Assembly: GCA_937901455.1 (NCBI GenBank)
Contig: CALDIA010000102.1
Span: forward strand, 1 to 5,893
Length of the DNA: 5,893 nt
Reading direction: 5' to 3'
DNA from: an uncultured Bacteroidales bacterium
Lineage (GTDB): Bacteria > Bacteroidota > Bacteroidia > Bacteroidales > WCHB1-69
Position numbers and translations under genes: made by a program. The notes under the pieces were generated by a model that was not told the DNA's origin, made no database searches, and saw nothing but the letters and a program-made list of their open reading frames with translations. Shown in pieces: positions 1 through 5,893 of the stretch (positions are counted from its first letter, which is position 1; every line of letters starts with the position of its first letter).

Positions 1-1
1 A

Positions 2-334
2 ATCAATAACTGGATAGGCAAGATAACCAACTCGGCTATCTTCTCTCTTGGGGTGGCTTTTCGCTCAGAGGGCTATGGGGCGAACGACTCGCAGGAGTAT
101 GAGGCTAATTTCCAAATCCAACCGGTGGACCGCTTGCTCATCAACGGTAATATCGGTTACCGCTATAACGACATCACCAACCGACCGGTGTTTGGGGACT
201 TGGATGTTGAGTACATGATTACGCCCAACGGTAAGGTGCGTGTCAAAGCCTACACGCACACTGTGGATAAGTACTCGTTAAGGAGTGCCAATACCCAGCA
301 GGGCGTGGGCTTTGTCTTTAAGCACGACTTTTAG
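2..334 (+). CDS. TamB-like translocation/assembly module protein, C-terminal end (partial)
   Basis: This is the last ~110 codons of a gene that enters from the left edge; the frame is open from base 2 and ends at TAG 332-334. The residues alternate polar and hydrophobic like amphipathic beta strands (for example INGNIGYRY and FGDLDVEYMI). They end in TVDKYSLRSANTQQGVGF and a final HDF. This resembles the C-terminal TamB (DUF490) domain of Bacteroidota proteins, which helps insert or transport envelope material between inner and outer membrane. The terminal Phe fits a beta-barrel or beta-taco end. The GTG at 53 is internal, not a start. The gene converges on the pepD remnant with only 5 nt between stop codons, a normal chromosomal arrangement. 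Family assignment is from remembered motif similarity; another outer-membrane beta protein is possible. Confidence 0.68.
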   Translation: MNNWIGKITNSAIFSLGVAFRSEGYGANDSQEYEANFQIQPVDRLLINGNIGYRYNDITNRPVFGDLDVEYMITPNGKVRVKAYTHTVDKYSLRSANTQQGVGFVFKHDF

Positions 335-339
335 TCTTT

Positions 340-528
340 TTACATTTTGGCGATAGACGCCTTGAGGAAGCGGTAGAATTTCTGTACCGTTGCGATGTTC
401 GTGCGCTCATCGGGTGAGGGCGGATGTTCAATGGTCGGACCAAAGGAAATCATCTCCATCCCCGGGTAATTGCGGGCGATGATACCGCACTCTAAACCGG
501 CATGAATAACCACGACCTTCGGTTCGGC
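340..528 (-). CDS. pepD: M20C cytosol non-specific dipeptidase (PepD), C-terminal fragment
   Basis: About 63 C-terminal residues of a PepD-type aminoacyl-histidine dipeptidase, a cytosolic zinc enzyme that cleaves Xaa-His and other dipeptides. Visible hallmarks are EPKVVVIHAGLECGII, whose His matches the metal ligand near the C terminus of M20C enzymes, then MISFGPTI, the SPDER segment and a closing helix KFYRFLKASIAKM. The stop is TAA at 342-340. Family members are about 485 residues, so some 420 N-terminal residues, including most metal ligands, are absent. The frame stays open upstream to about 690, but residues encoded above ~528 do not look like PepD. The fragment has no start of its own and sits at the boundary with unrelated Clostridia-like DNA, so it is most likely cut by contig misassembly rather than decayed in place. 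Confidence 0.82.
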   Translation of the reverse strand, partial: AEPKVVVIHAGLECGIIARNYPGMEMISFGPTIEHPPSPDERTNIATVQKFYRFLKASIAKM

Positions 529-570
529 CAACGAGCGGGACGCCCCAATAGTGGGTAACCTGCTCGCTTT
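529..570. other. Boundary between Bacteroidota-like and Clostridia-like DNA
   Basis: PepD similarity stops at about 528, and by 776 the DNA encodes a Firmicutes-type GH3 protein. The switch lies somewhere between about 529 and 697; the interval given is the leftmost and most likely part. It contains an imperfect inverted repeat, CGAGCGGG (532-539) against CCTGCTCG (559-566), 7 of 8 pairs, with a small inner CCC/GGG pair. Such a structure can mark a recombination point or a place where assemblies join wrongly. No transposase, terminal repeat with target duplication, or tRNA attachment site is visible. The phylum assignment of each side is inference from protein similarity. Confidence 0.5.
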
Positions 571-697
571 TTGCACATATCTCTGTGTTTTCGTATATTG
601 CTGTTTCTGCAATTTTTGCCTGGTGTATATCAGTATGAAATGAGAAAAGCATTCGCCTACCCGATAAAGGTGGACAAATGCTATCGGCATGCTTCAT
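545..697 (-). CDS. Start of an unrecognised ORF downstream of GH3, truncated at the junction
   Basis: An ATG at 697-695 is preceded by a strong Shine-Dalgarno sequence, GAGGAGG at 712-706, with 8 nt spacing. It opens a frame beginning MKHADSICPPLSGRRM and running to about VTHYWG before reaching the junction. Past that point the frame is the wrong one for PepD and stops at 428. If real, it is the first ~50 codons of the gene after GH3 on the same strand, lost to the chimeric join. I do not recognise the product. The amino acid sequence has no clear domain and the frame could be chance; the ribosome binding site is the main support. Confidence 0.27.
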
Positions 698-726
698 GGG
701 GCGAGCCTCCTCACTCTGAAACGACC

Positions 727-760
727 GCCGCCCTGCCCCAAAATTGGAAGGCAGGGCGGC
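727..760 (-). terminator. Strong GC hairpin after the GH3 stop codon, probable terminator
   Basis: GCCGCCCTGCC (727-737) and GGCAGGGCGGC (750-760) pair perfectly over 11 bp around a 12-nt loop that itself contains CCAA/TTGG. The hairpin begins 15 nt after the GH3 stop on the minus strand. The downstream tract on that strand is only CGTTTC, so it lacks a classical run of U. It may therefore be a weak intrinsic terminator or an mRNA 3' stabiliser. On the plus strand no T tract follows either. Confidence 0.55.
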
Positions 761-775
761 AAATGAAAGACAAGA

Positions 776-3654
776 TCACGCCACGGTCACACTGGATTTT
801 TTCTTCTTATAATTCTTTATTAAGACATATTCCCAGGCGCACAGAGCAATAGCGGCAATTACGTCAATGGCGACCAATGCCTTTTGCCACCCGTACATAC
901 CGTGGGTGAGGTTAGCCTCATCGTGGGCACGGCTGTTGACCACCGTGTAGAGGATGTGCTTGGTGGCAGTCCGCATAGCCTGAACAGATGTGGCGCTGGT
1001 GGTATCCGCTACATAGTTGGTGTTATTATTGAAATTCACCAGCATCAGGTCGGTACCGCCTCGGATGGCCTCGTCAGCAATCATGTAGCCCCGGCCACCG
1101 AAGTAATCTGTGACGATCATGCCCTTAAAGCCCCACTCACCTCTGGGAACCGCGGTACACAGGGAATAGTGTCCGCTAGCCCAAGTGGTACCAATGTAGT
1201 TGAAGGAGGACATCATACCCATCAACCCGCCTTCTTTTACAGCCAGCTCAAAGGGTTTCAGGTAGTTTTCGCGGATAGCCTGCTCGGTACACCAGGTACA
1301 AAGCATACCAATTCGGTTTGTTTCCTGGTCATTAAGAGCATAGTGTTTTGCGTAAGCATAAACTCCGTAGGAGGCCGCACCCTTGGTAGCAGCAGCGGCG
1401 GTTTTGCCGGCCAACACACCATCCTCGGAGTAATACTCAAAGTTCCGAGCGCCGAAAGCGGAGCGGTGGGTGTTGACGCCGGGGGCATACCAGCCGGAGA
1501 CTCCCATGTCGTCCGCCATTTTGCCGATGGAGGCACCAAACTCCTCTACCAACTCCTTATTCCAAGTACTGGCAATCATCACGGCGGAGGGGAAGCCGAT
1601 GGAACCAACACCGGTGAAGTTGTTATTGATGGAGGCAGGACCATCACAGTCCACCGTGTTCAGTTTGCCTATGCTCTCCAGAGCAATGGTCTGGAACCCA
1701 CCAAGGGCAATCAGCTCATTCATGTCGGAAACCGTCAGCTCATCCAGGAGCAGATCCCACTGGGGATCATCATAGTCCGCGCCCCGGAGACTCTGAAGCT
1801 TGATGCCATTATTGGCGTCTGTGGTCGGCATCACATCATTGGGGTCATTATACTCGTTGGGATCATAATTGCTGATGTTACGGAAGGTGACCTTGTAGTC
1901 GGCACTCAGCGTGTAATTGGTGGGTGCGGCAGTGGCGGCATCAAAGTTAGCAAACCCATCGGCACGGGAGAGGTAGGTCACCTCTACGCCCTCGCCCATC
2001 TCACCTTGGAACAGGTTGGTAGCGGCGTTCACATCAGAGGAGCGGGGATTGTCTTCGTTGTAAATCACCTTGCGGGACGCAGTATAGGTCTGGGAGTCCA
2101 GAACCGTGTGAGAGTTAGCGTTGACACTGATGATGTAGTCACCCCGATCCAAAACATAGCAGCCCTCGCCGTGGGCGTCATAAGAGGCCATGTCGGAAAT
2201 GCGGAGGGAGAAATGAATGGTTTGGGACTGACCGGGCTGAAGCAGACCTGTTTTTTCGTAGTCGATCAGGTTGGCGGCAGACTTTTCAATGCCTCCATTG
2301 GTATAGGGCGGGTTGAAGTAAATCTGCACCACATCCTTCCCAGCCACGGAACCGGTGTTGGTCACAGTCACATCAAAGCCAAGTGTATCGCCGTTTTCAG
2401 TGAGCGCACCCATCTCCTGCTTGAAGGTGGTGTATGAGAGACCGTAGCCGAAGGGATAGACGACTTCTTGATCATAGTCGAAGTCGGAGCGCCCTGCCTG
2501 GGCCTCGGCATAAGCAGTTTCATAATACTTGTAGCCCACATAGATTCCTTCCACATAGTTGATGAAGGTGGGCGTCCAGTCCACGCCAGCGGACTTGGTT
2601 GGGAACTCGCTCATGTTGTCATAGACAAAGGAGCCTATGTTATTAAAGTAAGGAGCCTTGGTGATGTCGGCAGGGAAAATATCAGCGGTGTGTCCGGAAG
2701 GGTTCACGGTACCACGCAGAATATTGGCCATACCATTAAAACCGGACTGACCGGTACCGGGGACCCACAGAGCGCCCTTGACCTGCTTGTAGTCGTTGAG
2801 CTCCCCCAACTCCATCACATTGGCGCTGTTACAGATGACCACCACATTATTAAAATTCTCGCATACCATCTGAAGCAGATCCTTCTCGGACTGGCTCAGC
2901 TGGAGGATGTGCTCACCGGGTTCATAGTCCTTGTAGGCAGAGGAGTTGTCGGTGTAGTTGTACTGGCTCACGTTGTCGGTCAGGTCCTGGATGCCCTCGG
3001 CACCTACCCGGGCAAAAACCACAAGGGCCACATCGGAGAATGCCTTGGCGTTCGCTATCAGATCGGCACTGTAGGTGTCCACCGGGGGCTCAGGAAGGGT
3101 CCAGTCACAGGTGGGGTGGGAGTTGTCTGGGCGACCCGCCCGGTAGTTGACATAGAAGTCAGTCAGTTCCTGATTAGTCTGGAATCCTGCGTTGGCAAGA
3201 CCCTGGAGCAAAGAGACACGGACATAGGCATCGGAGGTGCTTCCCGAACCGGCACCGCCGTATACGGGGTTGCTGGAGGCCCAGCCAAAGACATTCAGAT
3301 TCGTGATTCCGCTTAAGGGAAGAAGGTTATCATTCTTCAAAAGAACAATGCCCTCATCGGCAATCCGCTCACAAAGATTGGTTGCGGCGGCGGTGGTTTC
3401 CTCGCTGACCACACCGTTGCCAGTGGCCAGGGTCAGGAGAGTAGACATAGGACCAATACAGATCAAATTGGCAACGATGCCAAGGGCCAGGCGATCACGG
3501 ATTCACCTCTCGCCAGGCTACGGGTCGCTTTGGGGAGCTTGGAGGCGGCAATAATAGCGATGATCGCCAGCACCAGGACTACACCAAAAGCAATCAGGTA
3601 GGGTTTGCAGGTCTGTAGGACGCCAATGACGTCTTCCATGTTTATGGATAGCAT
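776..3654 (-). CDS. Membrane-anchored, domain-permuted GH3 beta-glycosidase with N-terminal frameshift
   Basis: Glycoside hydrolase family 3 protein, probably hydrolysing beta-glucosides or xylosides outside the cell; the substrate cannot be told. The reading is in two frames: codons from ATG 3654 to about 3503, then a second frame to the stop at 778-776. Restoring one base gives 959 residues. The domain order is reversed against classical GH3: the alpha/beta sandwich domain comes first (EGIVLLKND near residue 101; acid/base candidate Glu220 in RVGAEG), then an Fn3-like domain (from VVYPFGYGLSYTTF, ~400-515), then the TIM-barrel domain with KHY and the nucleophile Asp850 in MIVTDYFG. The same reversed order is known in Butyrivibrio and Ruminococcus beta-glucosidases. 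Hydrophobic helices at ~20-37, ~56-84 and ~922-945, with basic KLPKATRSLAR and KNYKKKK segments, predict an external catalytic body tethered at both ends. The ribosome binding site AAAGGAAAG (3669-3661) supports the 3654 start. The gene is divergent from the two-component operon. Confidence 0.9.
3498..3508 (-). other. Apparent single-base deletion causing a frameshift in the GH3 gene
   Basis: On the coding strand the frame from 3654 reads ...LARGE then SVIAWPLASLPI and stops at 3463. The other frame reads IRDRLALGIVANLICIGPM and continues into the complete GH3 body. They join smoothly as ARGE-IRDR if GGTGAATCC was originally GGTGAAATCC, one A more (one T on the plus strand around 3502-3503). 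The second frame has a TGA just upstream of the join, so its codons before TTG 3466 have no start. No slippery heptamer is visible. Either a sequencing or assembly error in a short A run, or a genuine inactivating mutation. Confidence 0.82.
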
Positions 3655-3660
3655 TTTCTT

Positions 3661-3669
3661 CTTTCCTTT
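3661..3669 (-). promoter_or_regulatory. Ribosome binding site of the GH3 gene
   Basis: AAAGGAAAG on the minus strand, with its GG 10 nt before ATG 3654. It decides the start at 3654 in preference to the in-frame ATG at 3639 or the TTG at 3466, which lies inside the predicted second membrane helix. Confidence 0.6.
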
Positions 3670-3760
3670 CCACAGCAGTGATTTTTATGGCAATTCCTTA
3701 TGCCGAACTACGCACAGAATAACACACGCCGTCCTCATTTGTCCCGGTTTGCACATAACC

Positions 3761-3790
3761 TGTCGTTTCAAAACTTAAATTGACGTTCCA
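3761..3790 (+). repeat. Pair of direct repeats in the divergent region, possible LytTR binding site
   Basis: TGTCGTTTCA (3761-3770) and TGACGTTCCA (3781-3790) agree at 8 of 10 positions and start 20 bp apart, about two helical turns. LytTR regulators such as AgrA and ComE bind paired direct repeats of about 9 bp with a GTT core and a similar period. The match to their published consensus is only partial (core CGTT). The second copy overlaps the -35 element of the response regulator promoter. The pair would suit autoregulation by the adjacent LytTR protein, and perhaps control of the divergent GH3 gene. This is inference from spacing and context. Confidence 0.38.
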
Positions 3791-3808
3791 AGCAAAACAT
3801 ATTATGTT
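3780..3808 (+). promoter_or_regulatory. Sigma-A type promoter of the two-component operon
   Basis: TTGACG (3780-3785) and TATGTT (3803-3808) are separated by exactly 17 bp in an AT-rich stretch directly before the response regulator. Transcription would start near 3815, giving a leader of about 20 nt, enough only for the ribosome binding site. The -35 matches consensus at 5 of 6 positions and the -10 at 4 of 6. Confidence 0.62.
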
Positions 3809-3818
3809 ATATTTAATT

Positions 3819-3828
3819 GGGGAGGTGA
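3819..3828 (+). promoter_or_regulatory. Ribosome binding site of the LytTR response regulator
   Basis: GGGGAGGTGA ends 7 nt before ATG 3836. It is a near-ideal Shine-Dalgarno match and fixes the start codon. Confidence 0.8.
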
Positions 3829-3835
3829 ATCAGAC

Positions 3836-4546
3836 ATGAAATATCAGGTCGCTATTGTGGAGGACGAGACACTTGCCACCGACACCTTGAGGAGCTATTT
3901 CAAACGGTATCAGGAGCGGTCCGTGCATGAGTTTCTCTTGGACATATTCCCTGATGGGGAGAATTTTCTGATCCATTACAAGCCGATCTATGATTTGGTG
4001 CTTATGGATATTCAAATGCCTCACATGAACGGAATGGACGCCGCTGCCAAATTAAGAGAAATGGACCATGCCGTTACTCTCATTTTTGTTACCAACATGG
4101 CTCAATATGCAGTAAAGGGTTATGAAGTCAATGCCTTCGATTATATTGTGAAACCGGTGAGCTATGCGGGCTTTTCCCTGAAGCTGCAACGTGCCCTAAA
4201 TCAGTTAGCGGTCAAAAAGGATCAGGAGATCATCGTGTCCCACGATGATCTGATCCGTCGCGTGCCGTCCTCCCAGATCCGTTACATTGAAATATCAGGG
4301 CATGATATGATCATACATACTGCCAAAGAGAATATTGAGGCATATGGAAACTTAAAACAGGTTGAGGCGAAGCTCAATTCTGCCATCTTTGCCAGATGTA
4401 ACAACTGCTATTTGGTCAACCTCAATTATGTTCGCGCGATTCAGGGGCAGCTCGTCTATGTCGGAGATGATGTCCTCCAGATGAGCCGCCCTCGCCGGAA
4501 AGCGTTTATTCAGGCACTCAACAACTACTTGGGGGAGGGATTGTGA
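3836..4546 (+). CDS. LytTR (LytR/AlgR/AgrA-type) response regulator
   Basis: A 236-residue cytoplasmic DNA-binding response regulator. The receiver domain spans about residues 1-122: acidic pocket Glu9-Asp10-Glu11, phosphoacceptor Asp58 in LVLMDIQMP, the conserved Thr86 in FVTN, and Lys106 in YIVKP. All catalytic residues of a working receiver are present. The LytTR DNA-binding domain spans about 130-236, recognisable by IRYIEISGHDMIIHT, the CNNCYLVNLNYV segment and the MSRPRRKAF end. Length is normal for the family. The sequence is closest in style to regulators paired with GHKL kinases that sense peptides or cell-envelope signals in Firmicutes. The gene is transcribed from its own promoter and is translationally coupled to the kinase by a TGATG overlap. 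Its targets are not known; the divergent intergenic repeats are candidates. Confidence 0.93.
   Translation: MKYQVAIVEDETLATDTLRSYFKRYQERSVHEFLLDIFPDGENFLIHYKPIYDLVLMDIQMPHMNGMDAAAKLREMDHAVTLIFVTNMAQYAVKGYEVNAFDYIVKPVSYAGFSLKLQRALNQLAVKKDQEIIVSHDDLIRRVPSSQIRYIEISGHDMIIHTAKENIEAYGNLKQVEAKLNSAIFARCNNCYLVNLNYVRAIQGQLVYVGDDVLQMSRPRRKAFIQALNNYLGEGL
4531..4540 (+). promoter_or_regulatory. Ribosome binding site of the sensor kinase, inside the regulator gene
   Basis: GGGGGAGGGA lies in the last codons of the response regulator. GGAGG is 7 nt from ATG 4546, which favours that ATG over the adjacent GTG at 4543. It supports coupled translation of regulator and kinase. Confidence 0.65.
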
Positions 4547-5844
4547 TGCCCCATTTTCTTGCTTTTTCTCTATATCTTTTGGCGGCAGATATTATTTTCC
4601 TCCTAAGATTTGAACGCAGAGGCCGTTTCTTGATACGGGCGCTGTGTTCAGCGGCTATGATATTTGGAGCGATGGCGCTGCTAGAGGGGAACGAAAGTAC
4701 CTTGCCGCAGAGCATGGTTACATACCTGATCACTTTCCTACTAACAGCCTTCGCCGGTATCGTATGCTTTGATATCACCTGGCCGGACAGCGTCTTCTGC
4801 GCAACAGCGGGATATAGCGTACAGCACATAGCGTCCATATTACGGAGGGGAATCAAAGAACTCACCCATGTTCTTGGCTATCAACAGTCTGATATCCTTG
4901 TCAGCCTACTTGGCCTTACCGTTACGCTGCTTTTTTATTGGTGTATTTATCATGTGTTTGGGCGACAGATCATACCGGGGCAGGAGCTGGTGCAAAAAAA
5001 GCGGTTGCTTCCGGTCGTGGTGTTGGCTGTGATGGTGGAGATCCTTCTATTTGATATTGTCGTCGTGAGAATGGTCCGCTATCCGGAATATGACAGTGTA
5101 TATATCGGAGTGATCTGCGCCACAAATATCATATATGGCATTGCGATACTGATTATTCAGTTCGGCCTGATTTTGCAGCAATCATTGGAAAGCGAACTCA
5201 CTGTAGTACAGCAAATGCTGGAGAAGGAGCGGCAGCAATACCAAATTTCCAAGGATACCATTTCCCTCATTAACCAAAAGTGCCATGATATGAAGCATCA
5301 GATCCGTCAGATCGGGCGTACACGAATAGGCCCCAAGGCCCTTCAGGAAATGGAAGATGTCATTGGGGTATATGACTCGATGTTAAAAACCGGCAATCAA
5401 GCTCTGGATGTGCTTCTTGCAGAGAAAGCCTTATTCTGCCAAAGCAACCAAGTGGAGGTCACCTGCATTGCGGACGGAAGCGCTCTCTCATTCATGAATG
5501 ACTCTGATATTTACGCTCTCTTTGGGAACATGCTAGACAATGCCATTCAAGCAACAATGGAGATGATCCCAGACTCCAGGGCCATTGGTGTGATCGTCAA
5601 GAAAGAGGCGGGATTTGTATCTATCAGCTCTTACAATTATCACCAAGGGCAGGTGGTCATGGAGAAAGGGATGCCGGTCACTACCCACCCAGACAAGGAC
5701 TATCACGGCTTTGGCATCAAGAGCATGGCTATGATCGTGGAGAAATACGGCGGTACCATCGACTTTCGGACTGATGGTAATATCTTTCATGTCAACATAT
5801 TGCTCCCCATCGTGCAGCGTGAGGATTCCCCTATACGACTTTAG
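4546..5844 (+). CDS. GHKL sensor histidine kinase (AgrC-like, HATPase_c_5)
   Basis: A 432-residue membrane sensor kinase, cognate to the regulator just upstream. Six or seven hydrophobic segments can be seen in the first ~212 residues (about 5-20, 29-46, 58-75, 84-99, 116-137, 154-175, 185-211), a polytopic sensor like AgrC rather than a two-helix periplasmic sensor. A linking helix (~212-240) leads to the H-box CHDMKH with phosphoacceptor His247. The GHKL ATPase domain follows: N-box GNMLDNAIQA (Asn328, Asn332) and G-box HGFGIKSM, then the family-typical IVEKYGGTIDF. No known extracellular ligand domain is present. GTG 4543 is an alternative start adding one residue. The start overlaps the regulator stop by one base. 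No AgrB or AgrD-like gene is in the window, so the ligand is unknown: peptide, envelope stress or a sugar-related signal are all possible. Confidence 0.92.
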   Translation: MPHFLAFSLYLLAADIIFLLRFERRGRFLIRALCSAAMIFGAMALLEGNESTLPQSMVTYLITFLLTAFAGIVCFDITWPDSVFCATAGYSVQHIASILRRGIKELTHVLGYQQSDILVSLLGLTVTLLFYWCIYHVFGRQIIPGQELVQKKRLLPVVVLAVMVEILLFDIVVVRMVRYPEYDSVYIGVICATNIIYGIAILIIQFGLILQQSLESELTVVQQMLEKERQQYQISKDTISLINQKCHDMKHQIRQIGRTRIGPKALQEMEDVIGVYDSMLKTGNQALDVLLAEKALFCQSNQVEVTCIADGSALSFMNDSDIYALFGNMLDNAIQATMEMIPDSRAIGVIVKKEAGFVSISSYNYHQGQVVMEKGMPVTTHPDKDYHGFGIKSMAMIVEKYGGTIDFRTDGNIFHVNILLPIVQREDSPIRL

Positions 5845-5855
5845 CTTTATTCAGT

Positions 5856-5884
5856 TTTATATGGTACACCAACGAGCAGGTCAA
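5856..5884 (-). promoter_or_regulatory. Strong minus-strand promoter motif facing the 3' end of the kinase gene
   Basis: Read on the minus strand, TTGACC (5884-5879) and TATAAA (5861-5856) are exactly 17 bp apart, each 5 of 6 to the sigma-A consensus. Transcription would start near 5849 and run antisense into the kinase gene. It could make an antisense RNA that damps the two-component operon, or be a chance match in an AT-rich intergenic end. The window stops 9 nt beyond the -35, so its other context is not visible. Confidence 0.42.
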
Positions 5885-5893
5885 CCCAATTGT

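Noticed and set aside
532..566. Integron attC site or tRNA-like attachment site at the junction
   Set aside because: No conserved GTTRRRY/RYYYAAC core pair and no tRNA fold or CCA end could be found; only a short imperfect hairpin remains.
571..852. Plus-strand open frame across the junction and hairpin
   Set aside because: It spans the probable terminator and the end of GH3 antisense, has no domain and no ribosome binding site.
884..2437. Long plus-strand open frame (517 codons) opposite the GH3 gene
   Set aside because: It is an antisense shadow: composition is rich in Val, Gly, His and Ile with no domain, while the opposite strand carries clear GH3 motifs throughout.
2468..3316. Plus-strand open frame (282 codons) opposite the GH3 sandwich domain
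   Set aside because: Same shadow behaviour; no ribosome binding site and low-complexity hydrophobic composition.
3464..3466. TTG at 3466 as the true GH3 start
   Set aside because: It lies within a hydrophobic helix that reads on smoothly from the upstream frame, and lacks a good ribosome binding site; ATG 3654 has one.
3463..3510. Programmed ribosomal frameshift in the GH3 gene
   Set aside because: No X-XXY-YYZ slippery heptamer or obvious downstream pseudoknot at the joining point; a one-base indel explains it more simply.
3655..3835. Riboswitch, small RNA or peptide-pheromone gene in the divergent region
   Set aside because: The operon leader is only about 20 nt and no short ORF with a ribosome binding site or conserved aptamer pattern is visible there.

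Overview
The window looks like a metagenome-type contig made of two unrelated pieces. Positions 1 to about 530 read as Bacteroidota DNA: the last ~110 codons of a TamB-like envelope protein on the plus strand, facing the last ~63 codons of an M20-family PepD dipeptidase on the minus strand. From about 530-700 onward the content is typical of gut Clostridia (Oscillospiraceae/Lachnospiraceae-like): a large membrane-anchored, domain-permuted glycoside hydrolase family 3 (GH3) protein, and a LytTR response regulator with an AgrC-like GHKL sensor kinase. pepD is cut at the boundary and loses its catalytic N-terminal portion. I read the boundary as an assembly chimera first, and as a real transfer or rearrangement second.

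Layout: tamB 3' end (+, to 334); pepD 3' end (-, 340 to ~528); a 248-nt stretch (~529-775) with the junction, a short ORF start with a strong ribosome binding site (-, 697) and a strong GC hairpin (727-760) after the GH3 stop; the GH3 gene (-, 776-3654), split by an apparent one-base deletion near 3503; a 181-nt divergent intergenic region (3655-3835) with a good plus-strand sigma-A promoter and a pair of 10-bp direct repeats; the response regulator (+, 3836-4546); the sensor kinase (+, 4546-5844), coupled to it by a TGATG overlap; and 49 nt of downstream DNA with a very good minus-strand promoter motif pointing back into the kinase gene.

Working model (inference): the kinase senses an external signal through its multi-pass membrane domain and phosphorylates Asp58 of the LytTR regulator. 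The regulator may act on the shared divergent region, controlling its own operon and perhaps the GH3 gene, for which no convincing constitutive promoter is visible. With its frame repaired, the GH3 protein has two N-terminal membrane helices and one C-terminal helix, so the catalytic body should sit outside the cell, tethered at both ends. No peptide-pheromone precursor or AgrB-like processing gene is in the window, so the signal is unknown. I found no CRISPR array, tRNA, rRNA, insertion sequence or recognisable riboswitch.
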